Source of the DNA: Limnothrix sp. FACHB-406
GTDB lineage: Bacteria; Cyanobacteriota; Cyanobacteriia; CACIAM-69d
Direction of reading: 5' to 3'
DNA length: 64,000 bases
Assembly: GCF_014698235.1 (NCBI RefSeq)
Contig: NZ_JACJSP010000021.1
Span: 20,934 to 84,933 of the forward strand
Shown here: in pieces, positions 42,467 through 51,147 of the stretch
Layout of the letters: each line of letters starts with the position of its first letter
Numbering within the stretch: the stretch's first letter is position 1
Made by a program: the position numbers and the translations under genes
Notes under the pieces: generated by a model
What the model was told of the DNA's origin: nothing
The model's database searches: none
What the model saw: only the letters and a program-made list of their open reading frames with translations

Positions 42467-45277
42467 ATGGATCTCGTGTTGTGCCACATGACGGTGGATT
42501 TTGATGCCCTGGGGGCGGCCGTGGGCTGGGCCTGCCTGCACCCGGGGGCCAAAATTGTGCTGGCGGGTGGCGTGCATCCGGGAGTGCAGGCGTTTTTGGC
42601 GCTCCATCGTGATGAGTATCCTTTGATTGAGCGGCGATCGGTGGATCCGAAGCGGATTCGATCGCTCGTGGTGGTGGATACCCAACAGCGCGATCGACTG
42701 GGGAAGTTGGCGGAATGGCTGGACTTGCCCCAGCTAAACTCGATCGCCCTCTATGACCATCATTTGGGTGCGGTGGGAGATATTCCCGCCACCCAACAAC
42801 AAATCGAAGCGGTGGGGGCCACCACCACCCTGATGGTGGAGCAATTGCAACGGGCTGGCGACTTGCAGCGGCCCCTCACACCGGCTGAGGCAACGGTGAT
42901 GGCCTTGGGGATCCATGTGGATTCCGGATCTTTGACCTATGAAACCGCAACGGCGCGGGATGCGGCGGCCCTGGCTTGGTTAATGGCCCAAGGAGCCAGC
43001 GTCAGCGCCATTGCCACCTATTTGGATCCGAGTTTGTCGCCCCTGTTGCAACGGCTGTTGGCCGAAGCGATCGACCAGGTGCATGGCCACCCGGAACAAA
43101 CCCAAGTGGTGGCCGGGGCCCGCCTAACCTGGGTGTTGCTGACGGCGGATCAATACGTGCCCGGTCTTTCAACGGTGGCTTCGCGGTTGGTGGATACGAT
43201 CGGGGCCGATAGTTTGCTGTTGGGCACGCTCTACAGCACCCGAGAGGGGTCTCGTGGCCAGCGGCTGTCTCTGGTGGGGCGATCGCGGTTGGTGGGCCCG
43301 GACTGGGGAGCATTGTTGGCTCCTTGGGGGGGTGGCCATGCCCAAGCGGCGGCGGGTACGGTGCATTGGGATTCAGAGCCAGCGGAGCCGATCGAACCGG
43401 CGACGACCTTGTTGAAATCACTGATGGCGGCCTTTGCGGCTCAGTTGCCCCATCCCCCGATCGCGCGGGATTTGATGTCGTCACCCGTGCGGACGATTTT
43501 GCCGGAAACCTCGATCGACGAAGCCCAGCGGATTTTGTTGCGCTATGGCCATTCCGGCCTGTCCGTGGTCGATCGGGGTGGGCAGTTGGTGGGAATTGTG
43601 TCCCGGCGAGATTTGGACATTGCGCTGCACCACGGGTTTCACCATGCCCCCGTCAAGGGCTACATGACCACCCAGCTCAAAACCATCACCCCGAAAACGA
43701 CCCTAGCGGCCATCGAAGCCCTGATGGTGACCTATGACATTGGCCGGCTCCCGGTGCTCGATCGGGGGCAACTGGTGGGGATTGTGACCCGTACCGATGT
43801 GTTGCGCCGGTTCCATCGCGATCGACAGCAACAGCCCACCCATGCCTTGTCAGACCCGATCGAGGCGATCGGGAATTTTTGCCCCCTGCTGTCGCGGCTC
43901 ACTCCGCCCTTGCGACAACTGCTCGATCGGGCAGCGGCTTTGGCCCAGGCCAAGGGCTGGCAACTGTACCTGGTGGGCGGTGGGGTGCGCGATTTGCTCC
44001 TGAGTGACGCGGCCCAGGCGCTGCACCTGTCGGATTTGGACTTGGTAGTGGATGGTTGCCATCAACCCCGGGCGCATCCTCCAGAGGCCTCAGCAGCCAT
44101 TGCGCCAGACACCGGAGCCGCTGTGGGCTTGGCCCAAGCTCTGGCCCAGGACTATCCCGGGGTGCGCTTACAAGTCCATGGGCAATTTCAAACGGCCGCC
44201 CTGTTGTGGCATCGAGACCCGCTGTTCGATTCCCTGTGGGTGGACATTGCCACGGCGCGCACGGAGTTTTATCCCTATCCAGCGGCGAATCCGGAAGTGG
44301 AAGCCAGTTCTATTCAACAGGATTTGTATCGGCGCGATTTTACGGTGAATGCGTTGGCGGTGCGGCTGACGGAACCCAATCCCGGTGAGGTGCTGGACTT
44401 TTTTGGGGGCATGGTGGATTTGGGCGATCGGCTGGTGCGGGTGCTCCATGCCAACAGCTTCATTGAGGATCCCACGCGGATCTATCGAGCGGTGCGGTTT
44501 GCGGTCAAATTGGGATTCACGATCGAAACCCAAACAGAGCGCTACATCCGCTATGCCATGGCTCAACTGTCGCCGCTGGAGGGGCAGCGCCGTCAACCTG
44601 CCCTGGAAACTCGGTTGAAAGCCGAGCTGAAATATATTTTGCAGACGGATTTTTGGTTGCCGGCCCTGGATTTGCTCGATCGCCTGGAGGCCTTACGTTG
44701 CATTCACCCTACGCTGAAACTGACCCGATCGCTTCGGCAGGCGGCGCGGTGGGTGGCCTGGGTTTGGGCGGCCGGGGTGTTGGCTTGGGGGGACGATCGG
44801 GCGGTAGCCGGTCTCCATCGTTGGGAACTGTTGCTGGAAACCTTGTTGGCCAGCTTGGCCCCGGGCGATCGAGCTGAGGTGGCACGCCGCCTACAACTCA
44901 CCGAAGCCAGCATTCAACGGCTCGAGCAACTGGCGATCGCGGAAACCACCTTGCCCGCAAAATTGGCCCAATGTGATCGCCCCAGCGACCAAGTGCGGGT
45001 CTTGGAATCCTGGAGCCGACCGCTGCTGTTGTTGGTCAGTCTCCACAGCGATCGGGTAACACGGCGGCAAATTTGGCAATACCTCACCCGCCTGAGCCAA
45101 GTGACCAGCCCTTTGAATGGCAAGGATCTGCAACAGTTGGGCTATGCACCGGGTAAGCAATTTCGAGAAATTTTGGGCCAGTTGCGGGGAGCCTGTTTGG
45201 ATCGGCTGGTGGGCGATCGCACCGAAGCGATCACTTGGGTGAAAACCCACTATCCGCCACAAAGTCCGGTGGGCTGA
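42467..45277 (+). CDS. DHH-CBS-tRNA nucleotidyltransferase fusion protein
   Basis: This 936-residue protein combines an N-terminal DHH phosphoesterase-like domain (1-320; CHMTVDFDALGAAVGWA, then YDHH near residue 105), two CBS domains (about 335-455; MSSPVRTILPE, GIVTRTDVLRRF) and a class II tRNA nucleotidyltransferase/poly(A) polymerase head and neck (about 480-760; LYLVGGGVRDLLL, SDLDLVVDG, RRDFTVNALAV). The CBS pair probably binds adenosine nucleotides. In cyanobacteria such long proteins are annotated as the A-adding enzyme or poly(A) polymerase, with CC addition done by a second enzyme. Which activity this one has cannot be read directly. A 95-base gap separates it from the thioredoxin gene. 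Confidence 0.9.
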   Translation: MDLVLCHMTVDFDALGAAVGWACLHPGAKIVLAGGVHPGVQAFLALHRDEYPLIERRSVDPKRIRSLVVVDTQQRDRLGKLAEWLDLPQLNSIALYDHHLGAVGDIPATQQQIEAVGATTTLMVEQLQRAGDLQRPLTPAEATVMALGIHVDSGSLTYETATARDAAALAWLMAQGASVSAIATYLDPSLSPLLQRLLAEAIDQVHGHPEQTQVVAGARLTWVLLTADQYVPGLSTVASRLVDTIGADSLLLGTLYSTREGSRGQRLSLVGRSRLVGPDWGALLAPWGGGHAQAAAGTVHWDSEPAEPIEPATTLLKSLMAAFAAQLPHPPIARDLMSSPVRTILPETSIDEAQRILLRYGHSGLSVVDRGGQLVGIVSRRDLDIALHHGFHHAPVKGYMTTQLKTITPKTTLAAIEALMVTYDIGRLPVLDRGQLVGIVTRTDVLRRFHRDRQQQPTHALSDPIEAIGNFCPLLSRLTPPLRQLLDRAAALAQAKGWQLYLVGGGVRDLLLSDAAQALHLSDLDLVVDGCHQPRAHPPEASAAIAPDTGAAVGLAQALAQDYPGVRLQVHGQFQTAALLWHRDPLFDSLWVDIATARTEFYPYPAANPEVEASSIQQDLYRRDFTVNALAVRLTEPNPGEVLDFFGGMVDLGDRLVRVLHANSFIEDPTRIYRAVRFAVKLGFTIETQTERYIRYAMAQLSPLEGQRRQPALETRLKAELKYILQTDFWLPALDLLDRLEALRCIHPTLKLTRSLRQAARWVAWVWAAGVLAWGDDRAVAGLHRWELLLETLLASLAPGDRAEVARRLQLTEASIQRLEQLAIAETTLPAKLAQCDRPSDQVRVLESWSRPLLLLVSLHSDRVTRRQIWQYLTRLSQVTSPLNGKDLQQLGYAPGKQFREILGQLRGACLDRLVGDRTEAITWVKTHYPPQSPVG

Positions 45278-45364
45278 GGCTTCGGGGGCGATCGCAACCC
45301 AGGGTCAGGGCCGCAATTGTTGTGAATCTTTACGAAAGAAAAACTCTTGACTTATTCTTAAGAG

Positions 45365-46252
45365 TTGAAGCGGCATCCACCCCTCTCCGATGCCCCGAGG
45401 TTTGCTTTGAACCCTTCTTCTCCCCAACCGCAACGAAGCCGCTGGATTGCTCCCTTGTTTTTGGTTACCGCTGCCTGTGCTTCCATGCTTGGCGCGGGAG
45501 CGGTGGCCGTTGTGCGATCCGGCGAAATGAACCTCTTCGGCATTCGGTTCGAGTCCCCCCCAATCCTGAACTGGTTGGCGGGAGAAGAGCAGTCCTTCCC
45601 GCCGCGTGAAGGTTGGCCGGTCTCCAAAACCGCTGAACAGGAGTTGGATCCAGCCGATCCCAGCATTCCTGACCTAGTGCTGCAGCAAATTCGCAGCCAT
45701 CCTCACCGGGATAGTTCAGCGGCGATTCGCAGCCAACGCATTGCCCCGATCGAGCGGCCCGTGCGCAACAACCCTCGACCAGCGGAGTCCACCGTCGATC
45801 GCGCGCCCCTGGCCAGCCCCAGTCCCTTGGATAATCCTGATGGCAACGCGCCACCGACCGACAGCACACCGCTGGTAGATCCCTCCGGTGACAATTCGGG
45901 CACGGCCAACCCAGCAACCGATCGTCCCGATCGCCCCGATCGATCCAATTCAGGCGATCGCGGTTCAACGGTCGATCGCTCACCGTCGGGAACCAGCGCC
46001 CCCGAGCCGGCCACTAACTCAGCCCCCTCAGAAACCCGCCCCGCGCCCGATCGCCCCGCCAACCCCGAGCCGCGACCCGTCACAGAACGCCGACCGACCA
46101 CAGAGCGCCGCCCCGCGCCGGAGCCGGCCGCCGTTGAGCGTCGCCCCAGCGGTGGCAGCTCCAGCGCCCCAGCCAGCGGCGGGGCATCCGGTGCTAGCAA
46201 CGGGGGCAGCGCTGGCAGTGGTTCCGCCCCAGACAGCAGCAGCACCCCCTAA
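45365..46252 (+). CDS. Membrane-anchored disordered protein, unknown function
   Basis: I do not recognise a family. The 295-residue frame has a short basic N-terminus, one hydrophobic segment (about 27-50; WIAPLFLVTAACASMLGAGA) and then a long region rich in Pro, Ser, Asp, Arg and Gly (APDRPANPEPRPVTERRPTT style), ending in Ser/Gly/Ala repeats. That predicts a single membrane anchor with a disordered exported tail. There is no ATG in frame near the beginning: the TTG at 45365 or another at 45407 must be used. A long minus-strand frame (45703-46245) lies opposite and is an effect of composition. Support comes from the hydrophobic segment and codon use. Confidence 0.55.
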   Translation: MKRHPPLSDAPRFALNPSSPQPQRSRWIAPLFLVTAACASMLGAGAVAVVRSGEMNLFGIRFESPPILNWLAGEEQSFPPREGWPVSKTAEQELDPADPSIPDLVLQQIRSHPHRDSSAAIRSQRIAPIERPVRNNPRPAESTVDRAPLASPSPLDNPDGNAPPTDSTPLVDPSGDNSGTANPATDRPDRPDRSNSGDRGSTVDRSPSGTSAPEPATNSAPSETRPAPDRPANPEPRPVTERRPTTERRPAPEPAAVERRPSGGSSSAPASGGASGASNGGSAGSGSAPDSSSTP

Positions 46253-46290
46253 GGGCATGGCATACCCTGGCTGCGAGTTCTGCGCCCTTG

Positions 46291-46329
46291 ATCTTGATCC
46301 CTGATCTTGATCCCTAATTTTGATCCCTG
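46291..46329. repeat. 13-base tandem repeat
   Basis: ATCTTGATCCCTG, ATCTTGATCCCTA and ATTTTGATCCCTG follow one another without gaps, just after the disordered-protein gene. Confidence 0.75.
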
Positions 46330-46381
46330 ACTAAGCCGCAGGCGCGAATCCCCAGCCAGCCCTAAACTGCTCATGCCAAAC

Positions 46382-46410
46382 CTGCCAGCCCAAAACCACC
46401 ACGCTATAAT
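46382..46410 (+). promoter_or_regulatory. Candidate promoter of the DUF6825-ABC1 kinase operon
   Basis: A perfect TATAAT (46405-46410) is preceded, with a 17-base spacer, by CTGCCA (46382-46387, four of six matches to TTGACA). It lies 127 bases before the ATG at 46537. Confidence 0.5.
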
Positions 46411-46536
46411 TCAGAGCGGTCGCGGTAGCCCGCTCCGGCATTGCCTAAAAGCGATTATGCGCGCACCCTAGCTCTCAACTAACGCTTGACCTCCTGATCC
46501 CCGATCGCCTTCCCAGTACTTTCACCCGCGAGTTTC

Positions 46537-46860
46537 ATGAGTAACCCGCTTGTCCATGCCTTCTTTGTTGGTCGCGCGATCGCTGAAGTGGTAAACGAAC
46601 AAATCGAGCGAACTGCCACCGATTGGTTGAGCGAGCTTGGGAAGTTCGATGCCGAACAGCGGGAAAACCTGCGCCAACTGGTTGAAGAGGCCCTGGCCAG
46701 GGCCCAACAGGCCGAAGCCGCCGCCACCAACGGACGCACCAGCAGCAGCAGCGCTTCCGGCGGCGACGATGTGCAAGCTGAACTCGATGATCTGCGAGCC
46801 GAAATTGCCCGCCTCAGGTCAGAGATTAAGCAATACCGCAGCGAAGCCAACCCAAGCTAG
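46537..46860 (+). CDS. DUF6825 family protein
   Basis: This 107-residue protein begins [20 protein letters not shown] and continues with a helical region ([20 protein letters not shown]). That matches a small cyanobacterial and chloroplast family (DUF6825) thought to associate with thylakoids. A Ser/Thr/Ala-rich linker and a C-terminal coiled-coil ([20 protein letters not shown]) complete it. There is no cleavable signal. The function is unknown. The ABC1 kinase gene begins 28 bases after the stop, which suggests translational coupling and a shared role. Confidence 0.75.
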   Translation: MSNPLVHAFFVGRAIAEVVNEQIERTATDWLSELGKFDAEQRENLRQLVEEALARAQQAEAAATNGRTSSSSASGGDDVQAELDDLRAEIARLRSEIKQYRSEANPS

Positions 46861-46888
46861 AGTCGAGACGCACCGCACGGAGTCGAGG

Positions 46889-48571
46889 GTGAAAACGTAC
46901 GACAGCAAAGCTTACCGATGGAACCGCGAGCGGTACTCCCGCCCCCGCCGCTTTATTGATATCTGGACTTTTGTCACCCTTTGGCTGTTGTGGCTTTGGA
47001 TTGATACCAAGCCCTGGAGCTATCGCGGAGGCATGACGGAGGCCAAACAAAAGGCCCGCCGCCGCCAACAGGCCATTTGGGTGCGCGATACGCTGCTCCA
47101 GTTGGGGCCCACGTTCATCAAAGTGGGTCAACTGTTTTCGACGCGCGCTGACCTGTTCCCTGCGGAATATGTGGAGGAACTGTCGAAGCTGCAAGACCGC
47201 GTACCGGCCTTTGGCTATGACCAAGTGGAAGCGATCGTTCGCCAAGACTTGGGCAAGCCGGTGCAGGAACTTTTCCAGAGCTTTGACCCCATTCCTCTGG
47301 CGGCCGCCAGTTTGGGCCAAGTTCATAAGGCTCAATTGCGATCGGGCGAAGAAGTGGTGGTGAAGGTGCAGCGCCCGGGCCTGAAAAAGCTGTTCCAAAT
47401 CGATTTGGCCATTCTGAAGGGCATTGCTCGCTATTTCCAAAACCATCCCCGTTGGGGCCCCGGTCGGGATTGGTTGGGCATCTATGAAGAATGCTGCCGG
47501 ATTTTGTACGAGGAAATTGATTACCTAAACGAAGGACGCAATGCCGATCGCTTCCGGCGGAACTTTCGCCATGCGGATTGGGTGCGTGTACCCAAGGTTT
47601 TTTGGCGCTATTGCTCACCTCGGACGATTGTTTTGGAATATGTCCCCGGCATCAAAATCAGCCACTACGAGGCCCTGGAAGCGGCAGGCCTTGATCGATC
47701 GACCCTGGCCGAGCTAGGAGCCAGGGCCTACCTGGAGCAAATCCTTGAAGGGGGCTTTTTCCACGCGGATCCCCACCCGGGGAACTTGGCGGTGAGTCCA
47801 GATGGATCGCTGATTTTCTATGACTTCGGGATGATGGGGCAGATTAATGCCAATGTGCGCACGGGGTTGATGGAAACCTTCTTTGGCATTGCCCAAAAGA
47901 ATGGTGAACGGGTGATGAACTCCCTGATTGCGCTGGGGGCGCTGCAACCGACCGGAGACACGGGGCCCGTCCGCCGATCGATCCAGTACATGCTGGACAA
48001 CTTCATGGACAAACCCTTTGAAACCCAGTCCGTGACCGCCATCAGCGATGATCTGTATGAAATCGCCTACGGCCAGCCTTTTCGGTTCCCGGCGACATTT
48101 ACCTTCGTGATGCGGGCATTTTCAACCTTGGAAGGGGTAGGCAAGGGCCTAGATCCTGAGTTTAATTTTATGGAGGTCGCTAAACCCTATGCGATGCAAC
48201 TGATGAATGGAAATCAACCGGAGGCTGCCGGAGACTTGCTGGGCGAGTTAGGTCGCCAGGCAGCGCAAATGAGTTCAACGGCCTTGGGTTTGCCGCGTCG
48301 CATTGATGACACGATCGAAAAGCTCGATCGGGGTGACCTGCGCTTGCGAGTGCGGGCCACGGAAACCGATCGCGTATTGCGTCGTCTGAGCAACGCCCAA
48401 GTGGCCACCAATTACTCAATCCTGACTGGTAGCTTTGCCCTCTGTAGTGCCATCTTGGTGGGCACAGGATACGGATGGTTTGCGGTGATTCCCGGTGGCA
48501 TCGGCCTCCTCCCCGCAATCGCCCTCTTGCGCTTGCTGCGGCGGATGGATCGCTATGAGAAGATGTTCTAA
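46889..48571 (+). CDS. ABC1/UbiB-family atypical kinase
   Basis: This is a 560-residue ABC1 (ADCK/UbiB) atypical protein kinase-like protein, a family tied to isoprenoid-quinone and tocopherol metabolism in thylakoids. Diagnostic motifs are FIKVGQLFSTR (KxGQ), the Ala-rich loop AAASLGQVHKA, VQRPGL, GFFHADPHPGN and DFGMMGQI. Two C-terminal hydrophobic stretches (about 505-550) anchor it to a membrane. The GTG start at 46889 is chosen over the longer frame (to 46637), since that would overlap DUF6825 fully and GGAG lies seven bases before the GTG. The frame and family length both support this. Confidence 0.92.
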   Translation: MKTYDSKAYRWNRERYSRPRRFIDIWTFVTLWLLWLWIDTKPWSYRGGMTEAKQKARRRQQAIWVRDTLLQLGPTFIKVGQLFSTRADLFPAEYVEELSKLQDRVPAFGYDQVEAIVRQDLGKPVQELFQSFDPIPLAAASLGQVHKAQLRSGEEVVVKVQRPGLKKLFQIDLAILKGIARYFQNHPRWGPGRDWLGIYEECCRILYEEIDYLNEGRNADRFRRNFRHADWVRVPKVFWRYCSPRTIVLEYVPGIKISHYEALEAAGLDRSTLAELGARAYLEQILEGGFFHADPHPGNLAVSPDGSLIFYDFGMMGQINANVRTGLMETFFGIAQKNGERVMNSLIALGALQPTGDTGPVRRSIQYMLDNFMDKPFETQSVTAISDDLYEIAYGQPFRFPATFTFVMRAFSTLEGVGKGLDPEFNFMEVAKPYAMQLMNGNQPEAAGDLLGELGRQAAQMSSTALGLPRRIDDTIEKLDRGDLRLRVRATETDRVLRRLSNAQVATNYSILTGSFALCSAILVGTGYGWFAVIPGGIGLLPAIALLRLLRRMDRYEKMF

Positions 48572-48723
48572 AGCTCTAGGGGTTTGAGGGGTGACACCCC
48601 TTATTCTCTGACGCGCTCCATGGCAAACCAAGCTCGATAGACCGCGATCGCTGCCACCCGCGCTCAGCGTTCGGTTGGCTGCCAATCCTGATTGCCCCTG
48701 TTCTACCCCCGTCCCGTTCGCCC

Positions 48724-49590
48724 ATGAAGTTTCGAGCCTCGGGATTGACCGATCGCGGAATGCTGCGAAGTGTCAATCAAGATAATTTGTTTGTCGATCC
48801 TGAAGGTCGGTTATTCATCGTTGCGGATGGAATGGGCGGCCATGCGGGCGGACAGGAAGCTAGCCGCATTGCAATTGAAGTGGTTAGCCAAGTGATCCTG
48901 CAAGCTTGGGAATCAGAGGCTTCCTCGCCGGCCCTGTTGGAAGTGGCGATCGAGAAAGCCAACGATGCCATTTTGGATGACCAAGTGCGCCATCCGGAAC
49001 GGGCCGAAATGGGCACGACGATCGTGGCGATTATGCATCGCGATGATCAGTGGTGGCAGGTGCATGTGGGTGACTCGCGCCTCTATCGATCGCGGGAGCA
49101 ACACCTATTGCAACTGACCAAAGATCACACCTGGGTGGCCCGGGCCGTTGAAAGCGGCGACCTGAGCCAAGAACAGGCCCGATCGCACCCCTGGCGACAT
49201 GTGTTGATGCAATGCCTGGGACGGCGAGAGCTGGAGCTAGTGGAAATTTATCCCCTTGAGTTCCGATTGGGGGATCAACTGCTGCTCTGTAGTGACGGTC
49301 TCACGGAGGAATTATCCGACTCCGAAATCTTGCATCATCTTTGCCAAATGCCTTCGGCCCACCAGCTCGATCAGTTGGTGGAACGTCTGGTGCAGTCGGC
49401 CAAAGATCGCGGCGGTCGTGACAACATCACCGTTGTGCTTGTGGCTAGCGAAAGCACTGAAGAAGATGAAGAAGAGGAGTTTATTCCCCTTGGCCCCGTG
49501 GACGATGAACCGTCCGAGGGCATGATTGATGAAACCCTGCCTTTCCCAACGGATGATGATTTTCCACCGGAGCTTGCACCCCTGAGTTAA
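48724..49590 (+). CDS. PP2C-family Ser/Thr protein phosphatase
   Basis: This 288-residue metal-dependent phosphatase (PPM/PP2C) reverses Ser/Thr phosphorylation. Motifs include GLTDRGMLRSVNQDN, the metal-binding VADGMGGHAGG (residues 35-45), MGTTIVAIM, VGDSRLYR, LLLCSDGLTEEL and GGRDNITVVLV, all in the expected order. The last 45 residues are acidic (TEEDEEEEFIPLG) and probably disordered. There is no membrane segment. It lies 152 bases after the ABC1 kinase gene on the same strand. It may act on targets of Hanks-type kinases such as the one at 34 kb, though that is only inference. Confidence 0.94.
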   Translation: MKFRASGLTDRGMLRSVNQDNLFVDPEGRLFIVADGMGGHAGGQEASRIAIEVVSQVILQAWESEASSPALLEVAIEKANDAILDDQVRHPERAEMGTTIVAIMHRDDQWWQVHVGDSRLYRSREQHLLQLTKDHTWVARAVESGDLSQEQARSHPWRHVLMQCLGRRELELVEIYPLEFRLGDQLLLCSDGLTEELSDSEILHHLCQMPSAHQLDQLVERLVQSAKDRGGRDNITVVLVASESTEEDEEEEFIPLGPVDDEPSEGMIDETLPFPTDDDFPPELAPLS

Positions 49591-50085
49591 TTGCTCTGAG
49601 TTGCTGACCCTCGGTGAATGAACCTGAGTGAATTGTTTTCAAGTCAATTGCTCTAGCGAGATGATCATCAAATTGATTCGCCTGGGTGAATAATCCTGCA
49701 TTAATCCTGAGTTGATCGCTACTGATCGTTATTGATCGCTGTTACGTGAATCATCCTCCGTTTGCAGTCTAGCGATCGGGTGTCTTCAAGCAAAGATTGG
49801 TGGCGATGGGGCGCTGATCTAAGATTGAGACCGTTTAGTTTCCCTTGGCATGTTGAGGGCGATCGAGTCACAATTCTTTGATTAATTTAAGCTTGGTTTC
49901 TGATCCCTAGGTTTGGTAATCTCCTAGAAACTGCCTGCATAGTGCAAACCAAGTCTAAGTTGGCATTTCATGGCTCAAATCTCTGATTCGAGATTAATGC
50001 TTGAAACCTTTGATTTTGGTCGTTGTGAATAATTCATGAAAGGCAGAATCTTGTACATAGAGATTGAACTTGGGAGTTTTCAGTG
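49591..50085. other. Spacer upstream of the luminal pentapeptide gene
   Basis: This 495-base AT-rich spacer holds repeated TGAGTTGATCG and TGATCG motifs near 49600-49745 but no credible gene. A TGGGAG ribosome site precedes the next start. A -10-like TACATAGAG lies near 50053. Confidence 0.45.
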
Positions 50086-50688
50086 ATGTTAAAAATTCCT
50101 GTGCAAATGACGCAAGCCGACAGAACTCAGCCTAGAAATCTTGATGCTCATCCCGATCGAGTCAGGGCGATCGCCCCTGCAATTCGTCGGGCTTGGCGGC
50201 GATGGGTTGTACTGCCACTGCTGGCATTGAGTTTGGGGCTAACCTTGCTGGCTAGTTGGTGTGGATTGGCGGAACCCGCTTGGGCAGAAAATTACAACCG
50301 ATTCTCGTTGGTGGGTGCAGACTTTTCCAATCAGGATCTCCGCGATGATGACTTCACCAAAGCCAATCTGCGGGAAGCAAACTTTCATAACGCTAATCTT
50401 GAAGGGGTTCGCTTCTTTGCCGCAAACTTAGAATCAGCAGATTTGAGCGGTGCAAACTTACGAAATTCCACCCTTGATTCAGCCCGGTTAGTCAATGCAA
50501 ATTTGACCAACGCGGTGTTAGAAGGAGCCTTCGCCGCCAGCATTAATATTCCCGGTGTCAAAATCACGGGAGCGGACTTTACCGATGTGTTGTTGCGATC
50601 GGACACCTTAGACAAGCTTTGTGCGGTGGCGGATGGGGTGAATCCAGTGACGGGCCGGGCCACGCGCGACACGTTGTTTTGTCCCTAA
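50086..50688 (+). CDS. Luminal pentapeptide-repeat protein
   Basis: This 200-residue protein has a basic N-terminus and a hydrophobic signal (about 43-65) ending in AEPAWAEN, then roughly 14 pentapeptide units (GADFSNQDLRDDDFTKANLR and following). It ends with DTLDKLCAVADGVNPVTGRA and a terminal cysteine, features shared with thylakoid-luminal pentapeptide proteins of cyanobacteria and plants, where two cysteines cap the helix by a disulfide. Its role is unknown. GTG-ATG overlap at the start: the ATG at 50086 is preferred, with TGGGAG about ten bases upstream. A Nif11-like gene follows after 96 bases. Confidence 0.9.
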   Translation: MLKIPVQMTQADRTQPRNLDAHPDRVRAIAPAIRRAWRRWVVLPLLALSLGLTLLASWCGLAEPAWAENYNRFSLVGADFSNQDLRDDDFTKANLREANFHNANLEGVRFFAANLESADLSGANLRNSTLDSARLVNANLTNAVLEGAFAASINIPGVKITGADFTDVLLRSDTLDKLCAVADGVNPVTGRATRDTLFCP

Positions 50689-50784
50689 GGTTTTTCTCTC
50701 GGGTCTTTCCCTCGGGTGGTTTCCAAAGGTGTGTTCCAGAGGCCTCAAGGGTCATCCATTTTGGTGTCTTTTCGGTGCTGAGTT

Positions 50785-51024
50785 ATGTCTATCGACAATG
50801 CCGATCGCTTCTTAATTGCCGCTGCCCAAAGCGAACAAATTCGACAATATTTCAAGTCTGTGAAAACGCCCCAAGAATTTGCCGATGTGGCCTGTCGGTT
50901 GGGCTATGAATTTAGCCCTGAGGATTTGAAAATGGCCGTTGCAGAACATAGCCAAAATGTGACCCAACGAAGACATACGGGCGTGTGGGAATGGTTGCGC
51001 ACCGTGCCCTGGATTGAACGCTAG
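50785..51024 (+). CDS. Nif11-domain small protein
   Basis: This 79-residue protein has a Nif11 domain: a helix with ADRFLIAAAQSEQIRQYFKS, then TPQEFADVACRLGYEFSPED. Nif11 domains occur both as leader regions of ribosomal natural-product precursors and as free small proteins. Here no GG/GA cleavage site or Cys/Ser/Thr-rich core follows; the C-terminus is short and tryptophan-rich (GVWEWLRTVPWIER). A regulatory or scaffolding function is therefore more likely than a peptide precursor, and no maturation enzymes are nearby. Confidence 0.8.
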   Translation: MSIDNADRFLIAAAQSEQIRQYFKSVKTPQEFADVACRLGYEFSPEDLKMAVAEHSQNVTQRRHTGVWEWLRTVPWIER

Positions 51025-51147
51025 CGATCGACTTTTGCTGTAGCTCAAACCCAGCAAATGACTCAATTCAACATGCTGGTTTAGAAAAACCAAGCCAGTA
51101 GACCAGTTCAGTAAACCAGTCCAAGCATCCGTAGTTGAGAAATATCA

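Noticed and set aside
45703..46245. 180-residue frame opposite the disordered-protein gene
   Set aside because: Composition is the mirror image of the Pro/Ser/Arg-rich gene on the plus strand, and it has no recognisable domain or ribosome site.
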